Below, in pieces: positions 25,036-33,863 of a stretch of DNA of 64,000 nt. The position numbers and the translations under genes were made by a program. This DNA is from JAJFHI01 sp050633705. Lineage in GTDB: Bacteria > Pseudomonadota > Alphaproteobacteria > Rhizobiales > Hyphomicrobiaceae. The notes under the pieces are model-generated. The model had not been told where the DNA came from. It saw only the letters and a program-made list of their open reading frames with translations, and made no database searches. The stretch lies in contig JBOEGZ010000012.1 in NCBI GenBank assembly GCA_050633705.1, positions 62,001 through 126,000 on the forward strand. Direction: 5' to 3'. The first letter of the stretch is position 1, and each line of letters opens with the position of its first letter.

Positions 25036-25971
25036 ATGGATGATGGTTCCGCAAACCTGCGCGCCGAGGCTGATGCAGCGGCAAATGAAGCAGCGCGAGA
25101 AGCACGCGCCGACGTCTACGAGCAAGGCAAAGCAAAGTCTGCTTCGAAAAAGAAAAAAGCCACCAGGAAAAAGAAACCGGTTCCCAAGTCAAAGGCGAAA
25201 AAGAACCCAGATGCTTGGAGCAACTTTACAGTACAGGTTTGGCTGACCGACCTAAACGCCACTGAGTTCGGTATTTTCCGGCGTCAACGCAACCGGGCGA
25301 AGTCGCGCCAGTTTACGTCTGATATGGATATATTCGCTGAAGTGACAGAAAACGGCGAACGCACAGGGTTGCTTGGTTATCGTGAAGCCGTGTGGAAGAA
25401 AAACGAAGGCATGGACCGTCGTTTGATCTTCAAAATGTTCACCGACAAGCTCAATTGGCGTGCGACCATGGATTTGATGGTTGGGCGCAGTTTGCAGTTG
25501 ACGATGGGTGCGCGCGGTTTGCCGGTGACGGCCTACTCAATCAATACCAACGATGATGACTACATGATCTACGTTGAGCGCTCGGCCAACAAGTGGATGT
25601 TTATGCCGGAGCATTTCTCGTTCTTCTTGATGTCGGAAAGCGGCAAGCCTGAATTCTTCCGCCTAAAGCGCGCCTTTATAAACATTGGTGGCGATTACAC
25701 TCTTTATGATCAAAACAACGAGGTGGTCGGCTATATCGACGGCAAGATCATGTCGATCGCCGGACGTTGGCATGGTGGCGTGCGCGCAGAGCACCCACAG
25801 CGAAAAAAATTGCTGACGGTTCTGAAGTTGTTTGGTGGCATGATCGTCTTTAATGGCCAAAGCCGACGACACATGCGTCGCCTCTATAAAGATGTGCTTG
25901 CTGGTAAAATTGAGCCAAAACTCGAGCGCCAGGAAGGCGATCTTTATATGAACCCGCGTCGGGTCAGATAA
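25036..25971 (+). CDS. Conserved-looking protein of unknown function with a lysine-rich linker
   Basis: A 311-residue protein I do not recognise. Residues 1-30 are Ala/Glu-rich and helical, and residues about 31-60 are a Lys/Ala/Pro tract (SASKKKKATRKKKPVPKSKA). From about residue 65 a compact, probably beta-rich domain begins (WSNFTVQVWLTDLNATEF). Late segments YTLYDQNNEVVGYIDGKIMS and LTVLKLFGGMIVFNGQSRRH vaguely recall LURP-one/tubby-like barrels. No signal peptide or membrane span is seen. ATG 25036 has AAGGAG at 25021-25026; a longer frame from 24985 would run through the hairpin repeat. Confidence 0.75.
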   Translation: MDDGSANLRAEADAAANEAAREARADVYEQGKAKSASKKKKATRKKKPVPKSKAKKNPDAWSNFTVQVWLTDLNATEFGIFRRQRNRAKSRQFTSDMDIFAEVTENGERTGLLGYREAVWKKNEGMDRRLIFKMFTDKLNWRATMDLMVGRSLQLTMGARGLPVTAYSINTNDDDYMIYVERSANKWMFMPEHFSFFLMSESGKPEFFRLKRAFINIGGDYTLYDQNNEVVGYIDGKIMSIAGRWHGGVRAEHPQRKKLLTVLKLFGGMIVFNGQSRRHMRRLYKDVLAGKIEPKLERQEGDLYMNPRRVR

Positions 25972-26013
25972 ACCTGATTGCACAAAGTTAGCGCAACGTG
26001 TTGAGACCAATTC

Positions 26014-26053
26014 GGCCGGAGCCCCCAAACTTATTGGGAGATCCGGCCTTTTT
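26014..26053 (+). terminator. Intrinsic terminator after the lysine-rich protein gene
   Basis: GGCCGGA (26014-26020) pairs with TCCGGCC (26042-26048), with a 21-base loop that itself contains CCCCCAA/TTGGGAG pairing. Five T follow. Confidence 0.85.
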
Positions 26054-26205
26054 CTTTGCCGACCAAAAATTGATCAATCTGCACAATTATTATACATAAA
26101 AAACTATCTGCATATTTTATGAACAAATTGTTGAATTATAGGCTTTCTGTTTGTTAGGTTGCCGCCGAATAGGCATTAAAAGGCAACTTTGGAGGGTTGG
26201 GGGGC

Positions 26206-27426
26206 ATGGAAGATCTGCAGCAAGGGTCGGACGTCTTCTTCTTATTGATGGGGGCGATTCTCGTCTTCGCAATGCACGGTGGTTTTGCGTTTCTGGAAGT
26301 TGGCACGGTACGCCACAAAAACCAGGTCAACGCACTCGTCAAAATTCTCGTCGATTTTTCCATTTCGACAGTGGCGTACTTCTTCATTGGCTACACCATA
26401 GCTTATGGCATTTCATTCCTGGTTCCAGCGAGTGAGCTTTCTGGTGCAGCCACCGGCGACTTTGCGCCAAAAGGCCTCACATTGGTGAAGTTCTTCTTCC
26501 TTTGTACATTTGCTGCGGCAATTCCAGCGATTGTTTCAGGCGGAATTGCCGAGCGTGCGCGCTTTGGCGCCCAATGTTTGGCAACGTTTTTGTTGGTCGG
26601 CCTTGCTTATCCCGTGTTGGAAGGCTTGGTATGGAATGGCAACTTCAACATCCAAGAAGATGTCTTCAAGGGTATGTTTGGCGCACCGTTCCGTGACTTT
26701 GCGGGTTCGATCGTGGTGCACGGTTTCGGTGGATGGGTCGCACTTGGTGCGGTCTTGCGGTTGGGCGCGCGCACGGGCCGGTATGGCAGTGGTGCGCAAG
26801 GATTCCCGCCGTCATCTATCCCGTGGCTGGCGATGGGATCGTGGATGCTTTGCATCGGTTGGTTTGGCTTTAACGTCATGAGTGCACAATCTGTCAGCGG
26901 TATCTCAGGTCTTGTTGCGATGAACTCATTGTTGGCGATGGCTGGTGGTATCCTCAGCGCTGTCGTCATTGGGCGCAATGACCCAGGCTTTGTTCACAAC
27001 GGTGCATTGGCTGGTTTGGTTGCTGTGTGCGCAGGCTCTGACATCATGCACCCAGTTGGCTCACTTATCGTTGGTGCGGTCGCCGGACTGATCTTTGTGA
27101 AGATGTTCCAAATTATGAGCAACAAATGGAAAATTGATGATGTCCTCGGTGTTTGGCCGCTGCATGGTCTGTGTGGTCTATGGGGTGGTATTGCTTGTGG
27201 CATCTTCGGCATGACCGAGTTTGGTGGACTTGGCGATGTGTCGCTGATGAGCCAGATCGTCGGTAGCGTCGCGGGTGTCGTATATGGCTTGATCGTTGGC
27301 CTGGTGATTTACTCGATTGTCGATCTGGTGTGCGGGTTCCGGATGTCTCCAGAGGCAGAGCACATTGGCGCTGACAAATCGATCCATAAAATCGGGGCCA
27401 ATCCAGAATCAGAATTTCGGGCGTAG
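26206..27426 (+). CDS. amt: Ammonium transporter (Amt family), not linked to GlnK
   Basis: A 406-residue inner-membrane ammonium channel with about 11 hydrophobic segments. The pore histidines are visible in VVHGFGGWVALGA and VWPLHGLCGLWGG, and WFGFNVMSAQSV is another family motif. Unlike the second Amt in this window it starts directly in the first membrane helix, with no cleavable signal peptide, and has no glnK beside it. ATG 26206 has GGAGG at 26191-26195. The upstream 26060-26160 is AT-rich and likely holds its promoter, but I cannot define boxes; no sigma-54 motif is evident. Confidence 0.93.
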   Translation: MEDLQQGSDVFFLLMGAILVFAMHGGFAFLEVGTVRHKNQVNALVKILVDFSISTVAYFFIGYTIAYGISFLVPASELSGAATGDFAPKGLTLVKFFFLCTFAAAIPAIVSGGIAERARFGAQCLATFLLVGLAYPVLEGLVWNGNFNIQEDVFKGMFGAPFRDFAGSIVVHGFGGWVALGAVLRLGARTGRYGSGAQGFPPSSIPWLAMGSWMLCIGWFGFNVMSAQSVSGISGLVAMNSLLAMAGGILSAVVIGRNDPGFVHNGALAGLVAVCAGSDIMHPVGSLIVGAVAGLIFVKMFQIMSNKWKIDDVLGVWPLHGLCGLWGGIACGIFGMTEFGGLGDVSLMSQIVGSVAGVVYGLIVGLVIYSIVDLVCGFRMSPEAEHIGADKSIHKIGANPESEFRA

Positions 27427-27465
27427 TCGTCCAGCTTTTGATTTTGACTAGGTGGTAAGAACATG

Positions 27466-27508
27466 GGGGCCGGAGCGTTGGATGCGTCTGGCCCCTTTGT
27501 TTGTTTAC
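27466..27508 (+). terminator. Intrinsic terminator of the amt gene
   Basis: GGGGCC (27466-27471) pairs with GGCCCC (27490-27495), extended by GA/TC inside, followed by TTTGTTTGTTT. Confidence 0.75.
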
Positions 27509-27581
27509 GAGGCCGTTTGGTCGTAAGCGGGAAACTTTGTATCCTGGCCGCCCTGAAGGTTCTCATTGGATTTCTCCCCAA

Positions 27582-28820
27582 ATGCCTCAATCAGAAAATG
27601 GGTTGCAAACCGGTTTTACGGCGTTGGCAACAGGCGCGGTTCTGTCGCCGTTTACGCGTCTGCGTCAATTGCTCGGTGATACAAAGCCCGGACTGTCGCC
27701 GGAAATTCAGATGACAATTGGCGAGCCGCGCGAAGTGATGCCAAATTTTGTTGCTGCCAAAATAAAAGAAGCCGAGGCGTTGTTTGGCAAGTATCCATTG
27801 ATCCAAGGATCGGATGCCTTGCGCACGGCAATCGCTGATTGGATTGATCGTCGTTACAAATTTGAGCCAGCTGAGAAGATCGATCCCGCGCGTGAGGTTC
27901 TCGCGGTTTCGGGTTCACGTGAAGGTCTGTTTTTTGCGGCTCTTCCAGCGATGGGACGAAAGGCTGTTGTTGGTCGGCCGGTGATCGCGATGTGTAATCC
28001 GTTTTATGCAACGTATATTGGTGCCGTTCTAGGCGTTAATGGCGAGCCGATTTATCTCAACGCAACGGCTGAAACGGGGCACCTGCCAGACCTTGATCAA
28101 CTGGCACAAGACACCGATGTGTTAGCGCGGATGGTTGCATTATATGTCGCTTCTCCGGCAAATCCTCAAGGTGCCGTTGCATCCGCTGACTATATCCTCC
28201 AGGCCTTGGAGCTCGCTCGTCGACACAATTTCATGTTGTTCTTCGATGAATGTTATTCTGAGATTTATACGGGGACACCACCGATTGGTGCGCTTGAGGT
28301 TGCAGCAAAGACGCCTTGCCGGTTTGCAAACCTGGTTGTTTTCAACTCGTTGTCGAAGCGTTCGAATCTGCCAGGGCTACGTTCAGGTTTTTGTGCTGGC
28401 GATGGCGCGTTCCTCGATACCCTTCGCGAAATTCGGTCTCTTGTGGCACCTCAAACTCCCGGGCCTCTACAACACGCCGCCGCTGCGGTTTGGGCAGATG
28501 AATCGCATGTTGATACAACACGTGCGGCATATGCTGATAAGTTTTTAGTGTGTGATGAGGTTTTAGGTGATCGGTTTGGTTACCAGCGCCCACCAGCGGG
28601 ATTTTTTTTATGGCTCAATGTGAGCCAATTTGGTGGCGGTGGTGACGCGGCGGTAACCTTATGGAAAGAAGCCGGTGTCAAAGTCCTGCCAGGAGCCTTC
28701 CTTGCTCAGCCCGATCGTGCCGGCATCAATCCTGGCGATGACTACATTCGACTGGCCTTGGTGCATGATCGCAATGTGATACGGGAAGCGCTCGAACGAA
28801 TTGTAACTGTATTAGCGTAA
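27582..28820 (+). CDS. dapC: Class I/II PLP aminotransferase, probable N-succinyldiaminopimelate aminotransferase
   Basis: A 412-residue fold-type I aminotransferase. PFTRLRQLLGDTKPGLSPE and MTIGEPREVMP open the alphaproteobacterial DapC-like group. YVASPANPQG and FFDECYSEIY hold the Asn and Asp that contact PLP. VVFNSLSKRSNLPGLRSGF has the Schiff-base lysine. DapC works in the succinylase branch of diaminopimelate and lysine synthesis, fitting dapB, dapF and asd elsewhere in the window. Substrate choice is inferred. ATG 27582 lacks a good ribosome site. ftsK follows after 16 bases. Confidence 0.82.
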   Translation: MPQSENGLQTGFTALATGAVLSPFTRLRQLLGDTKPGLSPEIQMTIGEPREVMPNFVAAKIKEAEALFGKYPLIQGSDALRTAIADWIDRRYKFEPAEKIDPAREVLAVSGSREGLFFAALPAMGRKAVVGRPVIAMCNPFYATYIGAVLGVNGEPIYLNATAETGHLPDLDQLAQDTDVLARMVALYVASPANPQGAVASADYILQALELARRHNFMLFFDECYSEIYTGTPPIGALEVAAKTPCRFANLVVFNSLSKRSNLPGLRSGFCAGDGAFLDTLREIRSLVAPQTPGPLQHAAAAVWADESHVDTTRAAYADKFLVCDEVLGDRFGYQRPPAGFFLWLNVSQFGGGGDAAVTLWKEAGVKVLPGAFLAQPDRAGINPGDDYIRLALVHDRNVIREALERIVTVLA

Positions 28821-28836
28821 GTGTTTGTTCAAGCGA

Positions 28837-31482
28837 ATGTTTTCACATTCTAGATATCACCAGCAGCAGCGATTGCTCCCACCTGTGCTCGAAAGCCAAA
28901 TCGTTGGCTGGTTGAGCCGTGTGGGCGGCGCAGTCATGCTTTTCGTCGTCGCTGCGGTGTGGATTTCCCTTCTGTCGTGGTCGGCCAATGATCCAAGTCT
29001 AACGAACGCGACGAGCGGGGTCCCTGTAAACCTTCTTGGTAGCGCTGGTGCGATTGTTTCCGACTTATTGTTGCAGACCCTTGGTATCGCGACTGCTTTG
29101 TTGCTGATCGCACCAATGTTTTGGAGTCTCGAACTCCTCCTTCAGCGCAAGGTTGCAAATTTTCGCAGTAAGGCCGCCTTCTACCCAATCTCAATCCTGA
29201 TACTGGCCGGTGCGGCTTCAGCTGTTCCACCGCTTGCAAGCTGGCCGCTAAATCACGGCCTTGGTGGCATTCTGGGCGATGCGGTCTTCAATCTGTTCGC
29301 AAGTCTCACCTCATTGTTTGTTCCAGACTATGCAAGTCTTATTGCAGGTTTGGGTCTGTTTGCAGTTGGCGCAAGTGCAATCTTTTTTGCCCTTGGGATC
29401 GAACTTGCAGACTTTAAGCGCAAGCACCCCGCACCAAGCGCTGGAGCGCACAACACGAACGTTGGTGTTGCAAACGATGGCGCCAACCTACTCTATGCTT
29501 CGGTCATGTCCGATCCACGTGAAGCGCAGCACCCCGTTGAAATGTCGCCACGTCCCGCGCATACCTGGGCACCAACCTTAGGGCCAAATCCGCTGGCCGT
29601 GTCCTCTTCTAACAGCCATGATGGTGTTCAAGTTCACGCTGGTTCACGTGGTACGGGTTTGCCACCTGTGGATCCAAGATTTGCAACGGCTGCATCGACA
29701 GATGCTGTTCCACCGGCGCCTGCGGCTTATGGACGTCCGGTGACGCCCACTGCACCTCCACCAATCACACCGTCCCAATTACAATCGCCGATTCCAGGTG
29801 TGCGCCAGCCTTCGGTTGTGAGCGACCACCAAGACGAAGAGACAGAATCGATGAGTGAATCGATTGCGCGGCGGTTTGCTCCAAAACGTGAAACTGACGA
29901 ATTAACTGCGAAAAAGACTCCGGCGATGTTGGCTGGTTTGAAATTCAATCGCAAAGACGCAAAGGCCTACAAGGGTCCATCCCTGAATCTGTTAAAGAAG
30001 ATGCCGGCTGGAAAATCTGGCGCGGTTGGTAAAAGCACTTTGCGCGGCAACGCACGTCTGCTCGAAGACGTTTTGTCAGATTTTGGAATCAAAGGCGAGA
30101 TCAAAGATATTAGTCCTGGTCCGGTTGTTACGTTGTTCGAATTTGAACCAGCACGGGGGATTAAATCGTCTCGTGTTATCGGGTTAGCTGACGATATTGC
30201 TCGCTCTATGAGTGCGACGAGCGCGCGTGTCGCTGTTGTTCCTGGACGTAACGCAATCGGTATTGAATTGCCCAACGCGACACGTGACATGGTAAGTTTG
30301 CGTGGTTTGCTTGAGACGTCTGCCTTTAAAGAAACCGAAGGCGCGTTGCCGATTACACTTGGCAAATCGATCAGCGGTGATCCGGTGATCGCCGACCTTT
30401 CACGTATGCCGCATTTGCTAGTCGCAGGCACGACGGGTTCTGGTAAGTCGGTTGGGGTAAACGCGATGATCCTATCGTTGCTTTATCGCCAGTCGCCCGA
30501 ACGTTGCCGGATGTTGATGATCGATCCAAAAATGCTGGAATTGTCTGTTTACAATGACATTCCGCACCTGCTCTGTCCTGTCGTCACCGATCCGCACAAA
30601 GCCTTGGCGGCGTTAAACTGGGTCGTTGGTGAAATGGAAGAGCGCTATAAGCGTATGTCGCAAATGTCGGTGCGCAATATTGAAGTTTACAATAATCGCG
30701 TTTCTAACGCTCAAAAGCGCGATGAACGTATCGCGCGCACGGTGCAAACAGGGTTTGATCCGCAAACAGGCCAACCGGTTTATGAGAGTGAGCAAATCTC
30801 TCCCGAAGCGATGCCTTATATTGTCGTTGTGGTCGACGAGTTTGCAGACTTGATGGCGGTCGCAGGTAAAGATATCGAAGTTGCCGTCCAGAGATTGGCG
30901 CAAATGGCCCGTGCAGCAGGTATCCATTTGATCATGGCGACCCAACGTCCATCGGTTGACGTTATTACCGGCACGATCAAGGCCAACTTCCCAACGCGCA
31001 TTAGTTTCCGCGTTACCTCAAAAATCGACAGTCGAACGATTTTGAACGAGCAAGGTGCTGAGCAGCTTCTCGGTCAAGGTGACATGCTTTACGCAGGCGG
31101 AACAGGGCATACCATGCGTGTTCATGGTCCGTTTGTTTCAGATGAGGAAGTGGAAGGCGTTGCAGATTTTGTTCGCTCGCAAGGACAGCCGGATTATGTG
31201 ACGGGCGTGACAGAAGTTGCCGACGACGCTCCGGCATCAGGCCCGCGTGGCCGTGGCGGTCCGGCGGGCAACACGGAGCTTTATGACCGAGCGGTTGCGC
31301 TCGTCATCAAAGATCAAAAGGCATCAACGAGTTATGTGCAGCGCCGGTTGTCCATCGGTTACAATCGAGCTGCCGATCTCATCGAGCGGATGGAAGCCGA
31401 TGGGATCATTGGCCCGGCGGGACGGGGAGGAAAGCGCGAGATTTTGGCGCCTCAACCCCCAATTGAACCTTCGAATCCTTAA
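28837..31482 (+). CDS. ftsK: DNA translocase FtsK
   Basis: An 881-residue septum-bound DNA pump that moves chromosome termini and activates dif recombination. Four to five membrane spans in the first 190 residues are followed by a Pro/Ala-rich linker (about 200-340). Next comes the motor with Walker A GTTGSGKSVGVNA, YIVVVVDEFADLM as Walker B and MATQRPSVDVITG. The C-terminal gamma winged helix (SYVQRRLSIGYNRAADLIERME) reads KOPS. ATG 28837 is used; an in-frame TTG at 28825 is an alternative, and neither has a clear ribosome site. Confidence 0.95.
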   Translation: MFSHSRYHQQQRLLPPVLESQIVGWLSRVGGAVMLFVVAAVWISLLSWSANDPSLTNATSGVPVNLLGSAGAIVSDLLLQTLGIATALLLIAPMFWSLELLLQRKVANFRSKAAFYPISILILAGAASAVPPLASWPLNHGLGGILGDAVFNLFASLTSLFVPDYASLIAGLGLFAVGASAIFFALGIELADFKRKHPAPSAGAHNTNVGVANDGANLLYASVMSDPREAQHPVEMSPRPAHTWAPTLGPNPLAVSSSNSHDGVQVHAGSRGTGLPPVDPRFATAASTDAVPPAPAAYGRPVTPTAPPPITPSQLQSPIPGVRQPSVVSDHQDEETESMSESIARRFAPKRETDELTAKKTPAMLAGLKFNRKDAKAYKGPSLNLLKKMPAGKSGAVGKSTLRGNARLLEDVLSDFGIKGEIKDISPGPVVTLFEFEPARGIKSSRVIGLADDIARSMSATSARVAVVPGRNAIGIELPNATRDMVSLRGLLETSAFKETEGALPITLGKSISGDPVIADLSRMPHLLVAGTTGSGKSVGVNAMILSLLYRQSPERCRMLMIDPKMLELSVYNDIPHLLCPVVTDPHKALAALNWVVGEMEERYKRMSQMSVRNIEVYNNRVSNAQKRDERIARTVQTGFDPQTGQPVYESEQISPEAMPYIVVVVDEFADLMAVAGKDIEVAVQRLAQMARAAGIHLIMATQRPSVDVITGTIKANFPTRISFRVTSKIDSRTILNEQGAEQLLGQGDMLYAGGTGHTMRVHGPFVSDEEVEGVADFVRSQGQPDYVTGVTEVADDAPASGPRGRGGPAGNTELYDRAVALVIKDQKASTSYVQRRLSIGYNRAADLIERMEADGIIGPAGRGGKREILAPQPPIEPSNP

Positions 31483-31660
31483 ACTTTTTTTGCTCGCATC
31501 AGCGCCAGGACTGTGGGTTCACGGCCACGTCCTGAGTTCTCAGACGCAATTGGCATAAAAAACGTTGATCAACTTGCTAGCCCTGCCCATATCTGGTCGC
31601 AATGTTCGCTGATTGAGATAAGACGTTTGGCGTGAAACCATTGTGTGTTTTGGGGGCAGA

Positions 31661-32425
31661 ATGAGACCGACTTTGAGATCGCCGATGAATCTAGGGGAAT
31701 TGGGGACAACAATCGTTAGATTGTTGTTGGCCATCGTTGTGGTAGTCGCATCTTTTGGACTGTTGGTCGAAAACGTCGGCGCTCAAGACAAATCCGTTGA
31801 AAAGCCCGCAAGTGACGGCGCGGCATCTGGCTGGAGTGCGCAAGTTGGCGATGGCACCAGTGGCATTGCCCTGGATGAGCGCCAGGTCGAAATGATCAAT
31901 AAAGTCAGCAAGTACTTTTCATCATTGAAAAGTTTGCGGGGTCGTTTTCGTCAAACGGCGGCAGACGGGAAAGTCATGAAGGGAAAATTCTCCCTTAAAC
32001 AGCCGGGAATGTTTCGTTTCGACTATGCCCGTCCATCTCGACAAGTAATTGTTTCAGATGGGAAATACTTGGCTATCCAAGATCATGACATCAACACTGA
32101 AGACCGTGTGGCGTTGGACCAGACGCCGTTTCGGGTTTTGCTTCGGACGAATGTTGACTTGATCCGTGATGCAGAAATCAATGAGGTTCAGGAGACGGAC
32201 AAGGTTCTGCTCCTAACGATCACAGACAAAGGCTCTGACGGAGGTGGTCGGATAAAGCTGTTTTTCGAACTGCAACCAGAATTCGAATTGAGCGAATGGG
32301 TGACAACCGACGCCCAAGGACTTGATACGCGGGTTGAAATTGGAAACTTGGTTAAGGGCGAGACATTGGCGTCATCGAAGTTCAAGATTGAGCCTATGTG
32401 GGGCAATAATTACTCCCCAAATTAA
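31661..32425 (+). CDS. lolA: LolA-family outer-membrane lipoprotein carrier
   Basis: A 254-residue periplasmic protein that ferries lipoproteins from LolCDE to the outer membrane. A membrane helix (TIVRLLLAIVVVVASFGLLV) acts as signal peptide or anchor. After a spacer come FSSLKSLRGRFRQTAADGK, GKFSLKQPGMFRFDYARPSR and VSDGKYLAIQDHD, the LolA half-barrel pattern, and then TPFRVLLRTNVDL. It has a longer N-terminal spacer than E. coli LolA. ATG 31661 has GGGGGCAGA directly before it. It follows ftsK, the usual order in alphaproteobacteria. Confidence 0.9.
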   Translation: MRPTLRSPMNLGELGTTIVRLLLAIVVVVASFGLLVENVGAQDKSVEKPASDGAASGWSAQVGDGTSGIALDERQVEMINKVSKYFSSLKSLRGRFRQTAADGKVMKGKFSLKQPGMFRFDYARPSRQVIVSDGKYLAIQDHDINTEDRVALDQTPFRVLLRTNVDLIRDAEINEVQETDKVLLLTITDKGSDGGGRIKLFFELQPEFELSEWVTTDAQGLDTRVEIGNLVKGETLASSKFKIEPMWGNNYSPN

Positions 32426-32556
32426 AGAAACCTCAACAAAATCAGGGGTTTTCAGCGCAAACAAAAGTGTGGCTGTTCGGGCGCAATGCAAGTCTCAAGC
32501 TGGGGATAAACCCAAAAACATGATAACATTTTCGTGATCTAACAGTCTTTTTACTG

Positions 32557-32584
32557 TTGCATATCGTTCAGATGCGCTTACATA
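32557..32584 (+). promoter_or_regulatory. Possible promoter of the candidate RNA
   Basis: TTGCAT (32557-32562) and TACATA (32579-32584) are separated by 16 bases. A start near 32591 would begin exactly at the first hairpin arm. Confidence 0.4.
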
Positions 32585-32590
32585 ACTTTA

Positions 32591-32736
32591 GACAGAAGGC
32601 GTCACCCTGTATTCGGTAGTGCCCCCCCGTCTAACCGAAGACGCCATTCTGTGATATCGGAATCCCTCCCGATATCATGCGCTAACAGCGCTTCAGCGCC
32701 CAACCTCTCCCCCCGAGGCTGGGCGCTTCTCTTATT
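32591..32736 (+). ncRNA. Candidate structured noncoding RNA of unknown family
   Basis: Four hairpins stand nearly end to end. First: CAGAAGGCGTC (32593-32603) pairs with GACGCC (32640-32645) and TTCTG (32647-32651), with an inner stem TTCGGT (32612-32617) / ACCGAA (32634-32639). Second: TGATATCGG (32652-32660) / CCGATATCA (32669-32677). Third: GCGCT (32679-32683) / AGCGC (32687-32691). Fourth: the terminator listed next. It matches none of the common housekeeping RNAs I can recall (tmRNA, 4.5S, 6S, RNase P). Confidence 0.55.
32696..32736 (+). terminator. Intrinsic terminator of the candidate RNA
   Basis: GCGCCCA (32696-32702) and CCTC (32704-32707) pair with GAGG (32715-32718) and TGGGCGC (32720-32726), with one mismatch. 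TTCTCTTATT follows. Confidence 0.75.
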
Positions 32737-33056
32737 CCAATCAATTCAACTCAACTGATGGCCGTTTGCCGTTTCGATCGGCTATTGATAATCGCAGCAG
32801 ATATGATGACCTGCTGGCGACATCCGAATCTGTTGGCTAATTTATGTATGACTGAAGATCCCCATCCCGTCATTTGCTTCCCAAAAACAGACACCTGCAA
32901 CGAATCAACTTCGTCTTTTGAAATCCGGTAAACGCAGAAACGCGTCACTGTCTGTGCAAACAAAAATTGCAATATCTTCGGCAAAGATCAATGAAAGAAT
33001 CCCGACTGTGTCGAAGCTGAAACAAGATGTGATGGGTCAACTTTACGTGCGTGTCA

Positions 33057-33626
33057 TCAGTGGATGGCGACGTGGCCTTCAAGGTTCACATTGTCAGGGT
33101 TATTGCGAACGGATGCTTCGGGAGATACCGCTGGATTTGCCTGTTGTGACTGATCAAAAGCAGCGCAGTGATCTGACTTAAGGGTCTGGTCAATATCGCG
33201 CAGGGTGTTGGCCAACTTTGACAAACGACCCGTGATTTTTGCAACAAAGTGCTCGGCGATTTCGCGATCGGCCAACATCAATTGACGCATCGTATTGCGG
33301 TTAATTCCGAGCGCACGAATCTCGGTACGGGCCACGACCTTTGCCGTGTGCACACTATCAACGAGCATCATCATTTCGCCAATTAATGATCCTTCTGGGA
33401 TGATATCGGCTGAGTTTGGATGATCTGTTTGGGCATGTTCGCGAACGGCTTGGCCGGTCACAATGAGGAATGCAGTCTCTCCGGGTTGACCATTTTCGAT
33501 GATGGTTTCGCCGGGTTGAAATATGATGCGATCTGCGTGGCGAGCAATCTCTGTCATTTGCAGCGGTTTTAGGCCCTGAAAAATTTCAACGCGCAGAAAA
33601 GCGCGCGCCAGCGTGTTCATCGACAT
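33057..33626 (-). CDS. Cyclic-nucleotide-binding-domain protein
   Basis: A 189-residue protein with a single cNMP-binding beta-barrel domain and no DNA-binding domain. EIFQGLKPLQMTEIARHADRI, FQPGETIIENGQPGETAFLI and PEGSLIGEMMMLVDSVHTA follow the CAP-family fold. The ligand pocket motif would be GSLIGEM...VDSVHTA, where the usual Arg before the last Thr/Ala is replaced by HTA, so cAMP binding is uncertain. The C-terminal 50 residues are polar and low in motifs. It is upstream of an orphan response regulator on the same strand but 240 bases apart. Confidence 0.8.
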   Translation of the reverse strand: MSMNTLARAFLRVEIFQGLKPLQMTEIARHADRIIFQPGETIIENGQPGETAFLIVTGQAVREHAQTDHPNSADIIPEGSLIGEMMMLVDSVHTAKVVARTEIRALGINRNTMRQLMLADREIAEHFVAKITGRLSKLANTLRDIDQTLKSDHCAAFDQSQQANPAVSPEASVRNNPDNVNLEGHVAIH

Positions 33627-33863
33627 CGATATCTCATTTCACAACGTCAGAGCTTGGGGCGAAACGGGACGTGACCGTCCACCAATTAGTCTGACAAATT
33701 AATGTTCAAAGCTGATTGCAAATGCGATTTTGCAATCACAACGCACGGCAACGTGACATTGGGCTTGTGAACACGGAAACAAGATTGGCCCAAACGACTC
33801 GCACCCATTTCAGTCTATTCGTTGGGCGCCGTCTAGGGGTGTGTGGATAGCATGGGGAAGGAT

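Larger units (their letters stand above)
32426..33056. other. Intergenic region lolA to the cyclic-nucleotide-binding gene
   Basis: This 631-base gap contains the candidate structured RNA at 32591-32736, with a plausible promoter before it. The remaining part, 32737-33056, has only short overlapping open frames on both strands without recognisable motifs, and I do not support a protein gene there. Confidence 0.5.

Noticed and set aside
32751..33181. Two short open frames on opposite strands after the candidate RNA
   Set aside because: They overlap each other or the cyclic-nucleotide-binding gene and show no convincing motif. One has a vague HTH look that I could not support.
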